A stretch of DNA of 32,989 bases from CALGLS01 sp047626155 (GTDB lineage: Bacteria; Bacteroidota; Bacteroidia; Chitinophagales; Saprospiraceae). The notes under the pieces were generated by a model, which saw only the letters and a program-made list of their open reading frames with translations, did not search any database and was not told where the DNA came from. The stretch spans positions 1 through 32,989 of the forward strand of contig JBLHRR010000046.1 in NCBI GenBank assembly GCA_047626155.1. The letters are read 5' to 3'. Positions 15,302-24,341 of the stretch are shown here, piece by piece (within the stretch, counting starts at the first letter, position 1; each line of letters opens with the position of its first letter). Made by a program: the position numbers and the translations under genes.

Positions 15302-15958
15302 ATGGAACAAAACAAAAAACGCGCCCTCCTAGGGCCCCTAGAAATCCTAATGCTAATCCTCGGCCTAGGCATCATCGCCTATGTCACCCTACAGAGTGGG
15401 GGAGGCAAAGTCATGGAACAAACAGAAACCATAAAAATACTAGACCAACCCAATGGCCCCAAAGAAAAAGCAAGGCGCTACAATACAAGCAATGAAGAGT
15501 CTGTAGAATCACTGTTACGCAGCATGGCAGAGCAATTCTCAGAAGAAGGAAAAGCAGGGAGCAGCCCTAAAAGAAGAAAGGAAACCAATACCAAAAAAGC
15601 CCCCATAAAAAAACTCAGCTCCGACGAAAAAAAATACTACGAAGGCGTACGCAAGAAAGCTTCTTTCCGAGATCAAATCGAGACGGCCAAAGACTGGTAC
15701 AGCATTCTTAGTACCTCTCAAAAAACATATTCCAAAGTAAAAGAAATCTTCGGCGAAGCCGCCCGGCAACCAGAAGAAAAAGTCGATCCTAATAACCTCA
15801 ACCAGCAGCTAAAAACCGCAGGCAGCTCGGCTGATTTCTACCAAAAACTCAGCGAAACCTTCCAAATCAAGGCCGAAGATATCGAAGCCTTCGGCCGCAC
15901 CGGCCAACGCGCCCTCAGCGATTGGGCCGAATTTGTCGAATCTGAGTCAAAAAAATAA
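15302..15958 (+). CDS. Small single-pass membrane protein of unknown function
   Basis: The 218-residue protein has a short basic N-terminus (MEQNKKR), one transmembrane helix (about 13-32, LEILMLILGLGIIAYVTL) and a long charged, Lys/Glu/Ser-rich region (about 60-135). A helical C-terminus (about 135-218) ends in DWAEFVESESKK. By the positive-inside rule the tail is periplasmic. I do not recognise a family. The gene sits between the TonB receptor and the giant SprB-repeat protease, each junction carrying the same hairpin repeat. That suggests co-expression, but no functional link is shown. Coding strand bases are strongly biased to A and C. The ATG lies just after the repeat's poly-A run, which probably serves as the ribosome-access region. 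Confidence 0.75.
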   Translation: MEQNKKRALLGPLEILMLILGLGIIAYVTLQSGGGKVMEQTETIKILDQPNGPKEKARRYNTSNEESVESLLRSMAEQFSEEGKAGSSPKRRKETNTKKAPIKKLSSDEKKYYEGVRKKASFRDQIETAKDWYSILSTSQKTYSKVKEIFGEAARQPEEKVDPNNLNQQLKTAGSSADFYQKLSETFQIKAEDIEAFGRTGQRALSDWAEFVESESKK

Positions 15959-16012
15959 CCTTCCTTGGCACAAATTGTGAACTATATCCTCTCATCTTAG
16001 GCATACATAACT

Positions 16013-16020
16013 TACTTTTG
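16013..16020 (+). promoter_or_regulatory. Candidate -7 element (TACTTTTG) for the giant protease gene
   Basis: TACTTTTG matches TAnnTTTG exactly, about 200 bases before the ATG at 16220. The leader would then include hairpin repeat copy 3. No strong -33 TTG is visible at the expected spacing. Confidence 0.35.
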
Positions 16021-16134
16021 TAATCCCTCTATCCAATTACTGATTTTATCCATACATCTAGTAAGTTCCACACGCCAATACCGTATATCAAACAAAAGAT
16101 TCCAAAGGAGTCAAGCCACGTATCATCACAAAAT

Positions 16135-16205
16135 GACTCTGGAGGAGTCGACCCTACATTAACCCCGACTGCAAGTCGTGACCCGACAGACAGTCGGGGC
16201 TCGCG
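16135..16205 (+). repeat. Dispersed GACTC/GGGG hairpin repeat, copy 3
   Basis: GACTCTGGAGGAGTC (16135-16149) is followed by an ACCCTACATTAA spacer, then CCCCGACTG (16163-16171) pairing with CAGTCGGGG (16191-16199), GCTCGCG and a long poly-A run ending just before the ATG at 16220. A degenerate GATTCCAAAGGAGTC (about 16108-16122) upstream looks like a further partial copy of the first hairpin. Confidence 0.85.
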
Positions 16206-16219
16206 AAAAAAAAAAGCTC

Positions 16220-19200
16220 ATGCAACTAAAAAAGCAATACCCACTACTCACTCTGCTACTCTTAGCAATCAACATCCTCATCTCCACCAACCTCTGGGCC
16301 CAAACGCCCAACACCCCCTTCATGGTGCCGGACACAGAAAACCACGACTTCCATCGCCAATGCGGCGCCGACGAAATGATGGAACTTATGATGGCCAATG
16401 ACCCTAGCTATGGAGAAGCCCTCCAAAGGCTAAAAAGAGACATTCCAACGATTGTCAAAAGAGAAAGAGAGGCAAACCGATCCGCTGTGGTCATCAATGT
16501 ACCCGTGGTGGTTCATGTAATCCACGAAGGACAACCTGTAGGAACTGGAATGAACATTTCCGATGCGCAGATCGAAGCGCAGATTGCAGTCTTGAACGAA
16601 GATTTCAATGCCCTCAATGAAAACTTCGATGAAACACCAGCCATCTGGCAAGGAGCAATTGGTAATCCGGAAGTAAATTTCTGTCTGGCAGCCATTGACC
16701 CCGACGGAAATCCAACAAATGGTATTACCCGGGATAACATTGAAGTGACTGGATCAAATTCGAATAATTCTAATATTGAAGATGAAATAAAACCCGCGAC
16801 TTGGTGGGATTCTAACCTTTACTATAACATTTGGGTTGTACCCATTCCAGGGACCACTGCTGGAGGAGGAACCACCGGCTATGCTTACCTTCCTACTGGA
16901 GGTGCCGTAGGGTCGGATTTTGATGGATCGGTTATCGATTTCAATTGGTTTGGTGGACCTGGCTTTGGCCAATCCGGAGACAAAACATTGACCCACGAAA
17001 CGGGACACTACCTTGGCCTCCCACATACCTTTGACGGAGATGCCTGTGGAGCTGACGATGGTTTTGCAGATACGCCAGACATTGAACGAGAAACGGCTTT
17101 CTACCAACCCAACCTGAATTGTTCTCCTAACAACTTTCCAACGGGACCAACTACTTGTGGTAACGCGCACATGTACGTCAATTACATGGATTATGTAAAC
17201 GATAATTATTGTTACACTTCTTTTTCTAATGAGCAGATTGCTTTGATGCGGGCTGTCCTTTTAGGAAATACAGGTGGGACAGGGTTTGCTAGTAGAGCAC
17301 CCTTAGCGAATAATGCTGTTTCCGTTTGTAGTTTCTTTGATAACGATTCTGGGGTAACAGAAATAAACAATCCATCCACTTTTATTTGTGAATCTGGACA
17401 GATCACTCCAGAGGTTGTGATTACGAATTTTGGTCAGGCCAATTTGACCTCGGTCACCATTAATTATCAAATAAATAACAATGCTCTTGTAAGTTTAGTA
17501 CATGCGACTAATTTACTTACAGCGGAAATGGAAACCGTAACATTGGCAGGCTATACTCCTCCTGCGGGTAATTATACCTTTTCTGTATTTACCACTTTAC
17601 CGAATGGTGTAACTGATGAACAGATTGAAAACGATTCTACCATCCTTTCTACCACGGCAGTGATTCCATTGCCATTGCCTTTGTTGGAAGACTTTGAAAA
17701 CCCAGCTTTCAACCCGACCATTAATGGCTTGTTTACTTTTGATATTACTGGAGATGGTATAGTGTGGGAACGAAGTAATAGTTCTGCCTTTGGAACAGGA
17801 ACAGGTTCGGCCGTGTTCGATAATTTTGCCACGCAGCGTCCAAACGGTACCATAGATGCTTTGATTACGCAAATTTATGATTTCTCCTCTGTTGCGGGAG
17901 CACAAGTTACTTTTGATGTGGCATATGCCATTTATCAGGATCCCGGCCAGACTTTTACGGATACTTTGATTATGTTGGTTTCTACCAATTGTGGGCAGAG
18001 TTTTACACAGCAAATTTTTGTGAAAGGAGGTGCTGAACTAGCAACCGGACCACCAATGACCGGATCATTTACGCCAAACCCAACTCAATGGCGAACGGAA
18101 ACCGTAGACCTTTCTGCTTTTGATGGTTTTGACAACCTCACAGTTATGTTCGTGAACTACCACGGTTTTGGAAATAGACTTTTCTTAGATAATATAAATA
18201 TCAGCTTGCCTTGTGCACTTACGGCTACTGAAAGCCATGTAAACGTGGATTGCTTTGGAGAATGCACTGGCTCTGCTAACATTACTCCTTCAGGCGGCTC
18301 TGGCTCCTATACTTATCTATGGGATGCCAACGCTGGAGATGCTACCACTCAATCTGTCACTGACCTTTGCGCTGGGGATTACATGGTCACGGTATCAGAA
18401 GGCCCCGCTTGTTCAGAGGTATTGACGATTACAATTATAGAGAATGATATACTTACTGCAACAGTTACAGGAACGAATGAAACGGCAGTAGGGGCCAATG
18501 ATGGAACAGCTACCGCAAATCCATCCGGTGGAAATAACACGATGTACACTTATCTCTGGAGCAATGCGGGTAATACTCAAACCATAAATAATCTTGCCCC
18601 GGATACTTATACGGTAACGGTTACCGATGCCTCTGGTTGTACTTTCGAACAAAGCATTATTATTGATCCTTACGATTGTGGAACCTACGGGATTACCGTA
18701 ACCGGTACAAACATCAGCTGTAACGGCGATGATGATGGAACAGTATCCGCCTCTGTAAACGCAGGCGGAGGAACAGCCCCTTTTACATATAACTGGAGCA
18801 ATGCCGCAGGGAACGTGACAATGATTTCAAGCCTTGCTCCCGGAGAATACCTTGTAACCATAACGGATAACAATGGCTGTTCCGCAACTGGATCTTACGA
18901 AGTGATAGAACCAGCGGCAATTACCGTAACGGTAGCTACTACTGATGAAACAGCGGCTGGCGCCAATGACGGAACAGCAACAGCCACTCCGGTAGGCGGA
19001 ACAGGTACGATCACCTATAGTTGGAGCAATACAGGCAATACAGCGATGATAGACAACCTCGCTCCGGGACCATATACCGTGACGGCTACGGACTCAGAAG
19101 GTTGTACCACCACTGCCTCTGGAACGGTTAACGCAGGAGCTGTAGATTGTACTGGGTTTAACATTAGTATAGCATCCTTTAACGATATTCCTTGTAATGG

Positions 19201-22200
19201 TGATTGCGATGGTAACATTACACTTACGGTAAATAGTACGGCCACTCCATTTAGCTTTGACTGGAATGACAATGATCTGGATGGTACACAAAACCCAACT
19301 GATCTTTGTCCTGGAACCTATATGGTCACCGTAACAGATAACGATGGTTGTAGCGCTTCGCTCACTCAGGTCATTAGCGAGCCTGCTGTTTTATCGGCTA
19401 CCATCCAGCAAACGTCAGTCAGTTGTTTCGGCCTTTGTGATGGAACGATTAACGTAACACCAATGGGAGGAACGGGGCCATATAATATAGATATTACAGG
19501 AGGTTCTTTTAATATGCTTTGTGTCGGAACGACTTATACTTTGACCATTACAGATAACAATAATTGTGTTTATACAGAAATGATAGTCGTTCCCGGTCCA
19601 CCTGCAGATGACATTAGTTCTTCGCACACAGATGCATCTTGCTTTGACCTCTGCGATGGAACGGTTAACGTTTCCGCAACGAATAATGAACCTTATACTT
19701 TTAACTGGAGTAATGGAGCTACTGGTAATATGGAAACAGGACTTTGTGCCGGAACCTATATGATTACAGTGACCAATGATAATGGTTGTACAACTGTTGT
19801 TACAGAAATAGTAGGCGAACCTGCCGAATTGGTTTTGTCTGTTTCCAGCACGCCACTAAGTGGTGCCGGAGCAAACGATGCTACCGCAACAGCAATGACT
19901 TCTGGTGGAACAGCCGGTTACAGCTACCTATGGCAACCGAATGGCGAAGGAACCGCAATGATCGGCCCATTAGCACCAGGAACTTACACCGTAGTTGTAA
20001 CCGATAATAATGATTGTACGCAAACAGAAAGTGTAGTCATCAATCCTTTTGATTGTGCTGGTTTTTCTGCTAACATTACAAATACAAATAACGTTACTTG
20101 TTTTGAAATCTGTGATGGTTCAATCACAACATCAGTATCAGGTGGCACTATGCCGATCACTTATACTTGGTCGGATGGAAGTCTGAATGGTCAGGCGAAT
20201 CCAACGAATTTATGTGCAGGAGCTTATACCGTCACTATTGCGGAAAGCAACGGTTGCTCTGCTATTCTTAATACAACAGTAACCGAATCAGCTCCATTAA
20301 TCGTAACGGTTTCTGGTACTCAACCGTCAACACCTGGCGTGAATGATGGGACAGCAACTGCTACTCCTACAGGAGGAACACCAAATTATACTTACCTCTG
20401 GGCACCTACGGGAGAGAGTACGGCTATGATAAGCAACTTGGCACCTGGCAGTTACAGTGTGATAGTTACGGACCAAAACGGATGTACTTCTACCGCGTTT
20501 ACTATAATTACAGGAATAGATTGTAGCAGCTTTGAATTGGGATTAACAATTACAGATGTTACTTGTTTTAATGAAAATGATGGAACGGCAACGGCGGTAC
20601 CAACTGGAGGAGCAGAACCATATATTTACATTTGGGGAACGGCTTCCACCGATTCATCCATTGATAATTTGGGACCTGGTACCTATGATATATTGGTAAC
20701 CGATAACAATGGTTGTACAATTCAACAAACGTTTGATATTGCAGAACCACCACTATTGGATGTGGATATTACAGGAACAGATGAAACGGCAGCTGGTGCC
20801 AATGATGGTACAGCGATGGTGACAAGTACGATTGGAGGAACGCTTCCATATACTTATATATGGTGCGATGCAAGTACCGGAACCTCAGTTATGAATTTAC
20901 CGCCAGGTTTATGTGGCGTCACCGTGACAGATGGAAATGGATGTACCGTATCCGTATCTCTTGTTGTCGGTGCTGGAGGTGTAGATTGTTCTGACTTTTC
21001 CACCGCCATAGAAACGGAAGGAGTGACTTGCTTCGGTGGTTCAGATGGAACGGCCAATACCATAGTGACTGGCGGTACAATGCCTTTTACTTATCTCTGG
21101 TCGAATATGGCTACAACAAATAACATTACAAATGTAATGAGTGGTGCTTATTCTGTTACCATTACAGACTTCGAAGGTTGTATGACCACGGCTACTGGCT
21201 TTGTAGGAACAGCTGATGAAATTACAGCCAACATTACATCTACAAATGAGACATCTCCCGGCGCAATGGATGGAACAGCAACAGCAACTCCTTCAGGAGG
21301 AACTCCACCATACAATTTCAACTGGTGCAATGGAGCCTCAACGAATCCCGTAACTAATTTGCCAGCAGGCATTTGCGCATTAACGATAACAGATGGGAAC
21401 GGTTGCTCCGAAGAATTTGAAGTCCTTATCGGCTCCGATGTAGTAGACTGTTCTGACCTTTTGCTAAGCGTTTTAATAGAAGATATTACTTGTAATGGAG
21501 CAATGGACGGTACCGCAATGGCGAGCGTTTTTGGAGGAACGCAACCATACACTTACACATGGAATACAATGGAAAATACACCGACTATTAGTGGTTTGTC
21601 TGTAGGGACATACACGGTGACGGTGGTTGATGGAAATGGTTGTGAACTCGTACAACAATCACAGCCCATAATGGAGCCAAATCAGGTCACCTTTATGCTC
21701 AGCACGACGAACGAAACGACGGCTGGCGCCAATGATGGAACAGCCACTGTTTTTCCTTCCGGCGGAACGGGTCCTTATACTGTCGCCTGGTGTAATGGCC
21801 AAACTGGTTTTACGACAACTGGTCTAAGCTCTGGTTTCTGTACCGTTACCGTTTCTGATGCGAATGATTGTACGATTACAGAAACCTTCTTTATAGAAGA
21901 AGGGAATGCAGACTGTAGCGACTTTGGCGTAACGCTTACTTCCCAGCCCCTCAGTTGTTTTGGGGAGGAAGACGGCTCAGTCACTGCAGTTTTAAACGGA
22001 GGTCTGGCACCATTTAGCTACACTTGGTCAAATGGAGCGGGCAATGTTTCTTCCATTAACAATGTGCCTGCAAATCAATATACAGTAACGGTTGTAGATG
22101 CGAATGATTGCGAAGTGATAGAAACAATCATCGTTTCTCAGCCAGAAGAGATTACTTATATGACTGCTACTATGGCTGAGTCTGAGCCTGGTGCCAATGA

Positions 22201-23539
22201 TGGAACCGCTACTTTGACACCTTTCGGAGGGGTAGGAGGGCCTTACAGTATAACTTGGTGTAACGGACAGACAACAGAAATGGCAACGGATCTTCCTGGA
22301 GGTAGTTGTAATTTTACTGTTACAGATGCAAGTGGGTGTAGTGTTAGTGGACAAGTATTCATAGAAACCATTCCTTCTGATTGTTCTGGTTTTTCCATGG
22401 ATATGATCGTAGAAGGCATCTCTTGCTTTGACGAAAATGATGGTTCAGTCATCGCCCAATTGACTGGCGGAACGGCTCCGTTTATTTACAATTGGAGTAA
22501 TGGTGCGAGCACAGCTAGTATCAATAATCTCGTAGCAGGCCCTTACACGGTAACGGTAACAGATGCTGTGGGTTGTACTGTAACCGATCAGGAAATTATT
22601 GCGCAACCACTTTCGGTACAAATTAATACCATTGCATACGATGGCAACTGTGGTTCAACTGGCGCCGCGTTGGCCGCGGTTTCAGGCGGAACTTCTCCTT
22701 ACACTTATAGCTGGAGTAATGGAATGAATTCCGAATTTATCGAAGACTTGAATGCTGGCGTTTATCAGGTAACGGTGACGGATGCCAACGGCTGTACCAA
22801 TGAGGAAGCCGTTTTGGTGCAAGTTAACTCGGCAGGGATTAGTGTAGAAACACAAGTAGACGCCGTAAGTTGTTTTGGTGAATCTGATGGGGATATTGAT
22901 GTTACGATGACTGGCGGAACGCCTCCGTACAACTTCTTATGGAGTACGGGCGCTATGACAGAAGACCTCTTTAATATGGCCCCAGGGAATTACACCGTCC
23001 TTATTTCGGATGATGCTGGGTGCTTATTTGCCAGTACCTACGAGATAGAATCGCCTGCTGCAATGACAGTGAATTTCTTAACGACTCCTGCGGATAACGG
23101 TTCCAATGGTTCTGCTACGGTATTAGGAAGTGGAGGTACAGCACCTTATACTTACAACTGGGATGGCGCACAAACGGCTACCATTGCCAATCTGTCTACC
23201 GGTATTTATCCCGTAACCATCACTGATGCAAATGGCTGTACTGCTACAGGTTCTGTTCAACTTGGAATTTCTTCCACAGATGACATTGATGGATTACTGG
23301 ACTTTAATTTATTTCCAAATCCGACTAATGGCGTCTTTAGTATAGCGGCTACTTTCAGCAAAAATGAAAATGTGGAGCTTGTCGTGTACAATGTGTTAGG
23401 TCAAAAGGTGTTTTATCAGCAGGTGAGTGGTTTTGAGATAGAAATGGCGATTGATATTCGTTCGGGATCGGCGGGGACTTATTTGGTGGAGTTGAGAACG
23501 GGGACTGGGCGTTTGGTGAGGAAGGTGGTGAAGTATTAA
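16220..23539 (+). CDS. Giant secreted M43-type metalloprotease with 22 SprB-like repeats and T9SS sorting domain
   Basis: I start this 2439-residue protein at the ATG at 16220, which directly precedes a signal peptide ending NLWAQ. An in-frame GTG at 16178 lies inside the hairpin repeat and is rejected. Residues about 60-360 form an M43 (pappalysin/cytophagalysin) zinc protease with HETGHYLGLPH (zinc ligands His259, His263, His269; Glu260) and a Met-turn at Met323 in NYMDY. A CARDB-like sandwich (about 385-470) and a jelly-roll, MAM-like region (about 490-660) follow. Next are 22 SprB-like repeats of 72-80 residues (about 665-2355) with cores such as PYTYxWSNG and GxYTVTVTDxxGC. The C-terminus, from LFPNPTNG (about 2364) to RKVVKY, is a type A T9SS sorting domain. 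It should be exported across the outer membrane and attached or released at the surface. SprB-type repeats are known from gliding adhesins; the substrate of the protease is unknown. Confidence 0.93.
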   Translation: MQLKKQYPLLTLLLLAINILISTNLWAQTPNTPFMVPDTENHDFHRQCGADEMMELMMANDPSYGEALQRLKRDIPTIVKREREANRSAVVINVPVVVHVIHEGQPVGTGMNISDAQIEAQIAVLNEDFNALNENFDETPAIWQGAIGNPEVNFCLAAIDPDGNPTNGITRDNIEVTGSNSNNSNIEDEIKPATWWDSNLYYNIWVVPIPGTTAGGGTTGYAYLPTGGAVGSDFDGSVIDFNWFGGPGFGQSGDKTLTHETGHYLGLPHTFDGDACGADDGFADTPDIERETAFYQPNLNCSPNNFPTGPTTCGNAHMYVNYMDYVNDNYCYTSFSNEQIALMRAVLLGNTGGTGFASRAPLANNAVSVCSFFDNDSGVTEINNPSTFICESGQITPEVVITNFGQANLTSVTINYQINNNALVSLVHATNLLTAEMETVTLAGYTPPAGNYTFSVFTTLPNGVTDEQIENDSTILSTTAVIPLPLPLLEDFENPAFNPTINGLFTFDITGDGIVWERSNSSAFGTGTGSAVFDNFATQRPNGTIDALITQIYDFSSVAGAQVTFDVAYAIYQDPGQTFTDTLIMLVSTNCGQSFTQQIFVKGGAELATGPPMTGSFTPNPTQWRTETVDLSAFDGFDNLTVMFVNYHGFGNRLFLDNINISLPCALTATESHVNVDCFGECTGSANITPSGGSGSYTYLWDANAGDATTQSVTDLCAGDYMVTVSEGPACSEVLTITIIENDILTATVTGTNETAVGANDGTATANPSGGNNTMYTYLWSNAGNTQTINNLAPDTYTVTVTDASGCTFEQSIIIDPYDCGTYGITVTGTNISCNGDDDGTVSASVNAGGGTAPFTYNWSNAAGNVTMISSLAPGEYLVTITDNNGCSATGSYEVIEPAAITVTVATTDETAAGANDGTATATPVGGTGTITYSWSNTGNTAMIDNLAPGPYTVTATDSEGCTTTASGTVNAGAVDCTGFNISIASFNDIPCNGDCDGNITLTVNSTATPFSFDWNDNDLDGTQNPTDLCPGTYMVTVTDNDGCSASLTQVISEPAVLSATIQQTSVSCFGLCDGTINVTPMGGTGPYNIDITGGSFNMLCVGTTYTLTITDNNNCVYTEMIVVPGPPADDISSSHTDASCFDLCDGTVNVSATNNEPYTFNWSNGATGNMETGLCAGTYMITVTNDNGCTTVVTEIVGEPAELVLSVSSTPLSGAGANDATATAMTSGGTAGYSYLWQPNGEGTAMIGPLAPGTYTVVVTDNNDCTQTESVVINPFDCAGFSANITNTNNVTCFEICDGSITTSVSGGTMPITYTWSDGSLNGQANPTNLCAGAYTVTIAESNGCSAILNTTVTESAPLIVTVSGTQPSTPGVNDGTATATPTGGTPNYTYLWAPTGESTAMISNLAPGSYSVIVTDQNGCTSTAFTIITGIDCSSFELGLTITDVTCFNENDGTATAVPTGGAEPYIYIWGTASTDSSIDNLGPGTYDILVTDNNGCTIQQTFDIAEPPLLDVDITGTDETAAGANDGTAMVTSTIGGTLPYTYIWCDASTGTSVMNLPPGLCGVTVTDGNGCTVSVSLVVGAGGVDCSDFSTAIETEGVTCFGGSDGTANTIVTGGTMPFTYLWSNMATTNNITNVMSGAYSVTITDFEGCMTTATGFVGTADEITANITSTNETSPGAMDGTATATPSGGTPPYNFNWCNGASTNPVTNLPAGICALTITDGNGCSEEFEVLIGSDVVDCSDLLLSVLIEDITCNGAMDGTAMASVFGGTQPYTYTWNTMENTPTISGLSVGTYTVTVVDGNGCELVQQSQPIMEPNQVTFMLSTTNETTAGANDGTATVFPSGGTGPYTVAWCNGQTGFTTTGLSSGFCTVTVSDANDCTITETFFIEEGNADCSDFGVTLTSQPLSCFGEEDGSVTAVLNGGLAPFSYTWSNGAGNVSSINNVPANQYTVTVVDANDCEVIETIIVSQPEEITYMTATMAESEPGANDGTATLTPFGGVGGPYSITWCNGQTTEMATDLPGGSCNFTVTDASGCSVSGQVFIETIPSDCSGFSMDMIVEGISCFDENDGSVIAQLTGGTAPFIYNWSNGASTASINNLVAGPYTVTVTDAVGCTVTDQEIIAQPLSVQINTIAYDGNCGSTGAALAAVSGGTSPYTYSWSNGMNSEFIEDLNAGVYQVTVTDANGCTNEEAVLVQVNSAGISVETQVDAVSCFGESDGDIDVTMTGGTPPYNFLWSTGAMTEDLFNMAPGNYTVLISDDAGCLFASTYEIESPAAMTVNFLTTPADNGSNGSATVLGSGGTAPYTYNWDGAQTATIANLSTGIYPVTITDANGCTATGSVQLGISSTDDIDGLLDFNLFPNPTNGVFSIAATFSKNENVELVVYNVLGQKVFYQQVSGFEIEMAIDIRSGSAGTYLVELRTGTGRLVRKVVKY
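18213..23285 (+). repeat. Coding array of 22 SprB-like repeats, largely in alternating A/B pairs
   Basis: A-type units carry SCFGxxDG near their start and end in an EP-like turn. B-type units carry ETxAGANDGTA in place of that Cys and are followed by a DC. They alternate B-A from unit 2 to unit 19, except that units 6 and 7 are two consecutive A-type units. Units 20-22 are more divergent. The cysteine number per unit is even (2 or 4) in 21 of 22 units. Confidence 0.85.
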
Positions 23540-23721
23540 CGGTTTTTTGGTTTCCGACGACTGGCCCAATTTATTTTAGTTTTTTTAAATTCATTTTTAT
23601 TATTAGGGTGTCTACTTAGGAGCGCTATGTTTTCGATTTTTTTGTTGGAGGGCGGACGTTGGTATATGAAGTGTTAACATCTCGATGGGTGCTATGATTT
23701 CATATAGAGTGCTATACCACA

Positions 23722-24150
23722 TTATATACCCTCTGTTGATTTAAAGGAAATAGTTCCAAGTTTGTAGAGCTCTTTGTTTAGTATTTTATATTCGATTTTT
23801 CTTAATGAGAGTTCCTTTAGATAATTAGATTCAAAGTTTTCTATGTTTATTAATTTTTGATTTCGGCTGGTTGCCACATAATCAATTTTTGTATCTCCCC
23901 CAAGCCTAAGGAATTTTACAATTAAGGTGTCACCATCTTGTTTTGAAGTTAATTCAATTTGTTTACCGTAATACTTTGAATCGTTTTCTAAATATTTTGA
24001 AAATTGACTATCTCGCATGTCCAAGTATCCCACATTGAAGTCTAAGACCATCTCTTTTGTTTGATGACTGGGTAAATCGGTTTTAGTAGATTTGTTAGTG
24101 CAACTCATTAGAATTAAAGTAATGGAAATTAATAAAAAGGTCATTTTCAT
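23722..24150 (-). CDS. Small lipoprotein of unknown function
   Basis: I start at the ATG at 24150 (142 residues), because the product then begins MKMT and has a clean lipoprotein signal with lipobox LMSC (Cys17). The longer open frame to 24258 would run through the intrinsic terminator of the upstream gene. The mature part is polar and Lys/Asp-rich, with short beta-like stretches (MVLDFNVGYLDMRD and DTLIVKFLRLGGDT). I recognise no family. It is probably monocistronic, since a strong terminator separates it from the anti-sigma gene. The gene is clearly more AT-rich than its neighbours. Confidence 0.75.
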   Translation of the reverse strand: MKMTFLLISITLILMSCTNKSTKTDLPSHQTKEMVLDFNVGYLDMRDSQFSKYLENDSKYYGKQIELTSKQDGDTLIVKFLRLGGDTKIDYVATSRNQKLINIENFESNYLKELSLRKIEYKILNKELYKLGTISFKSTEGI

Positions 24151-24235
24151 ATTTTCTATTTTGATTCGATATAACGGATAGCAGAGAACAACTCTAAAAA
24201 ATACATATCTCCTAGTTACACCCACTCCCCCCACC

Positions 24236-24271
24236 AAAAAAAAACGCTCCTGCACCAAAAGCGCAGGAACG
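24236..24271 (-). terminator. Rho-independent terminator of the second sigma/anti-sigma operon
   Basis: Read on the minus strand, CGTTCCTGC pairs with GCAGGAGCG (8 of 9 positions, complement of 24245-24253 and 24263-24271), followed by nine T residues (complement of 24236-24244). It lies about 70 bp after the stop of the 603-residue membrane protein gene. Confidence 0.88.
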
Positions 24272-24341
24272 TCGAGAGAAAGGAAACTTACTATAATCTA
24301 CCAAAGTAGGTAGATACTTCTGCTAAGCTAATTAATTCTAC

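Noticed and set aside
16178..16219. GTG start giving a 14-residue longer giant protease
   Set aside because: The extension is translated from the dispersed hairpin repeat and would push the signal peptide inward; the ATG at 16220 directly precedes it.
18213..23285. Regular repeats considered as a CRISPR or satellite array
   Set aside because: They are in-frame, degenerate protein repeats of about 75 codons with conserved SprB residues and no constant DNA repeat.
24151..24258. Longer N-terminus for the small lipoprotein
   Set aside because: It runs into the intrinsic terminator of the upstream operon and would mask the lipoprotein signal that begins at 24150.
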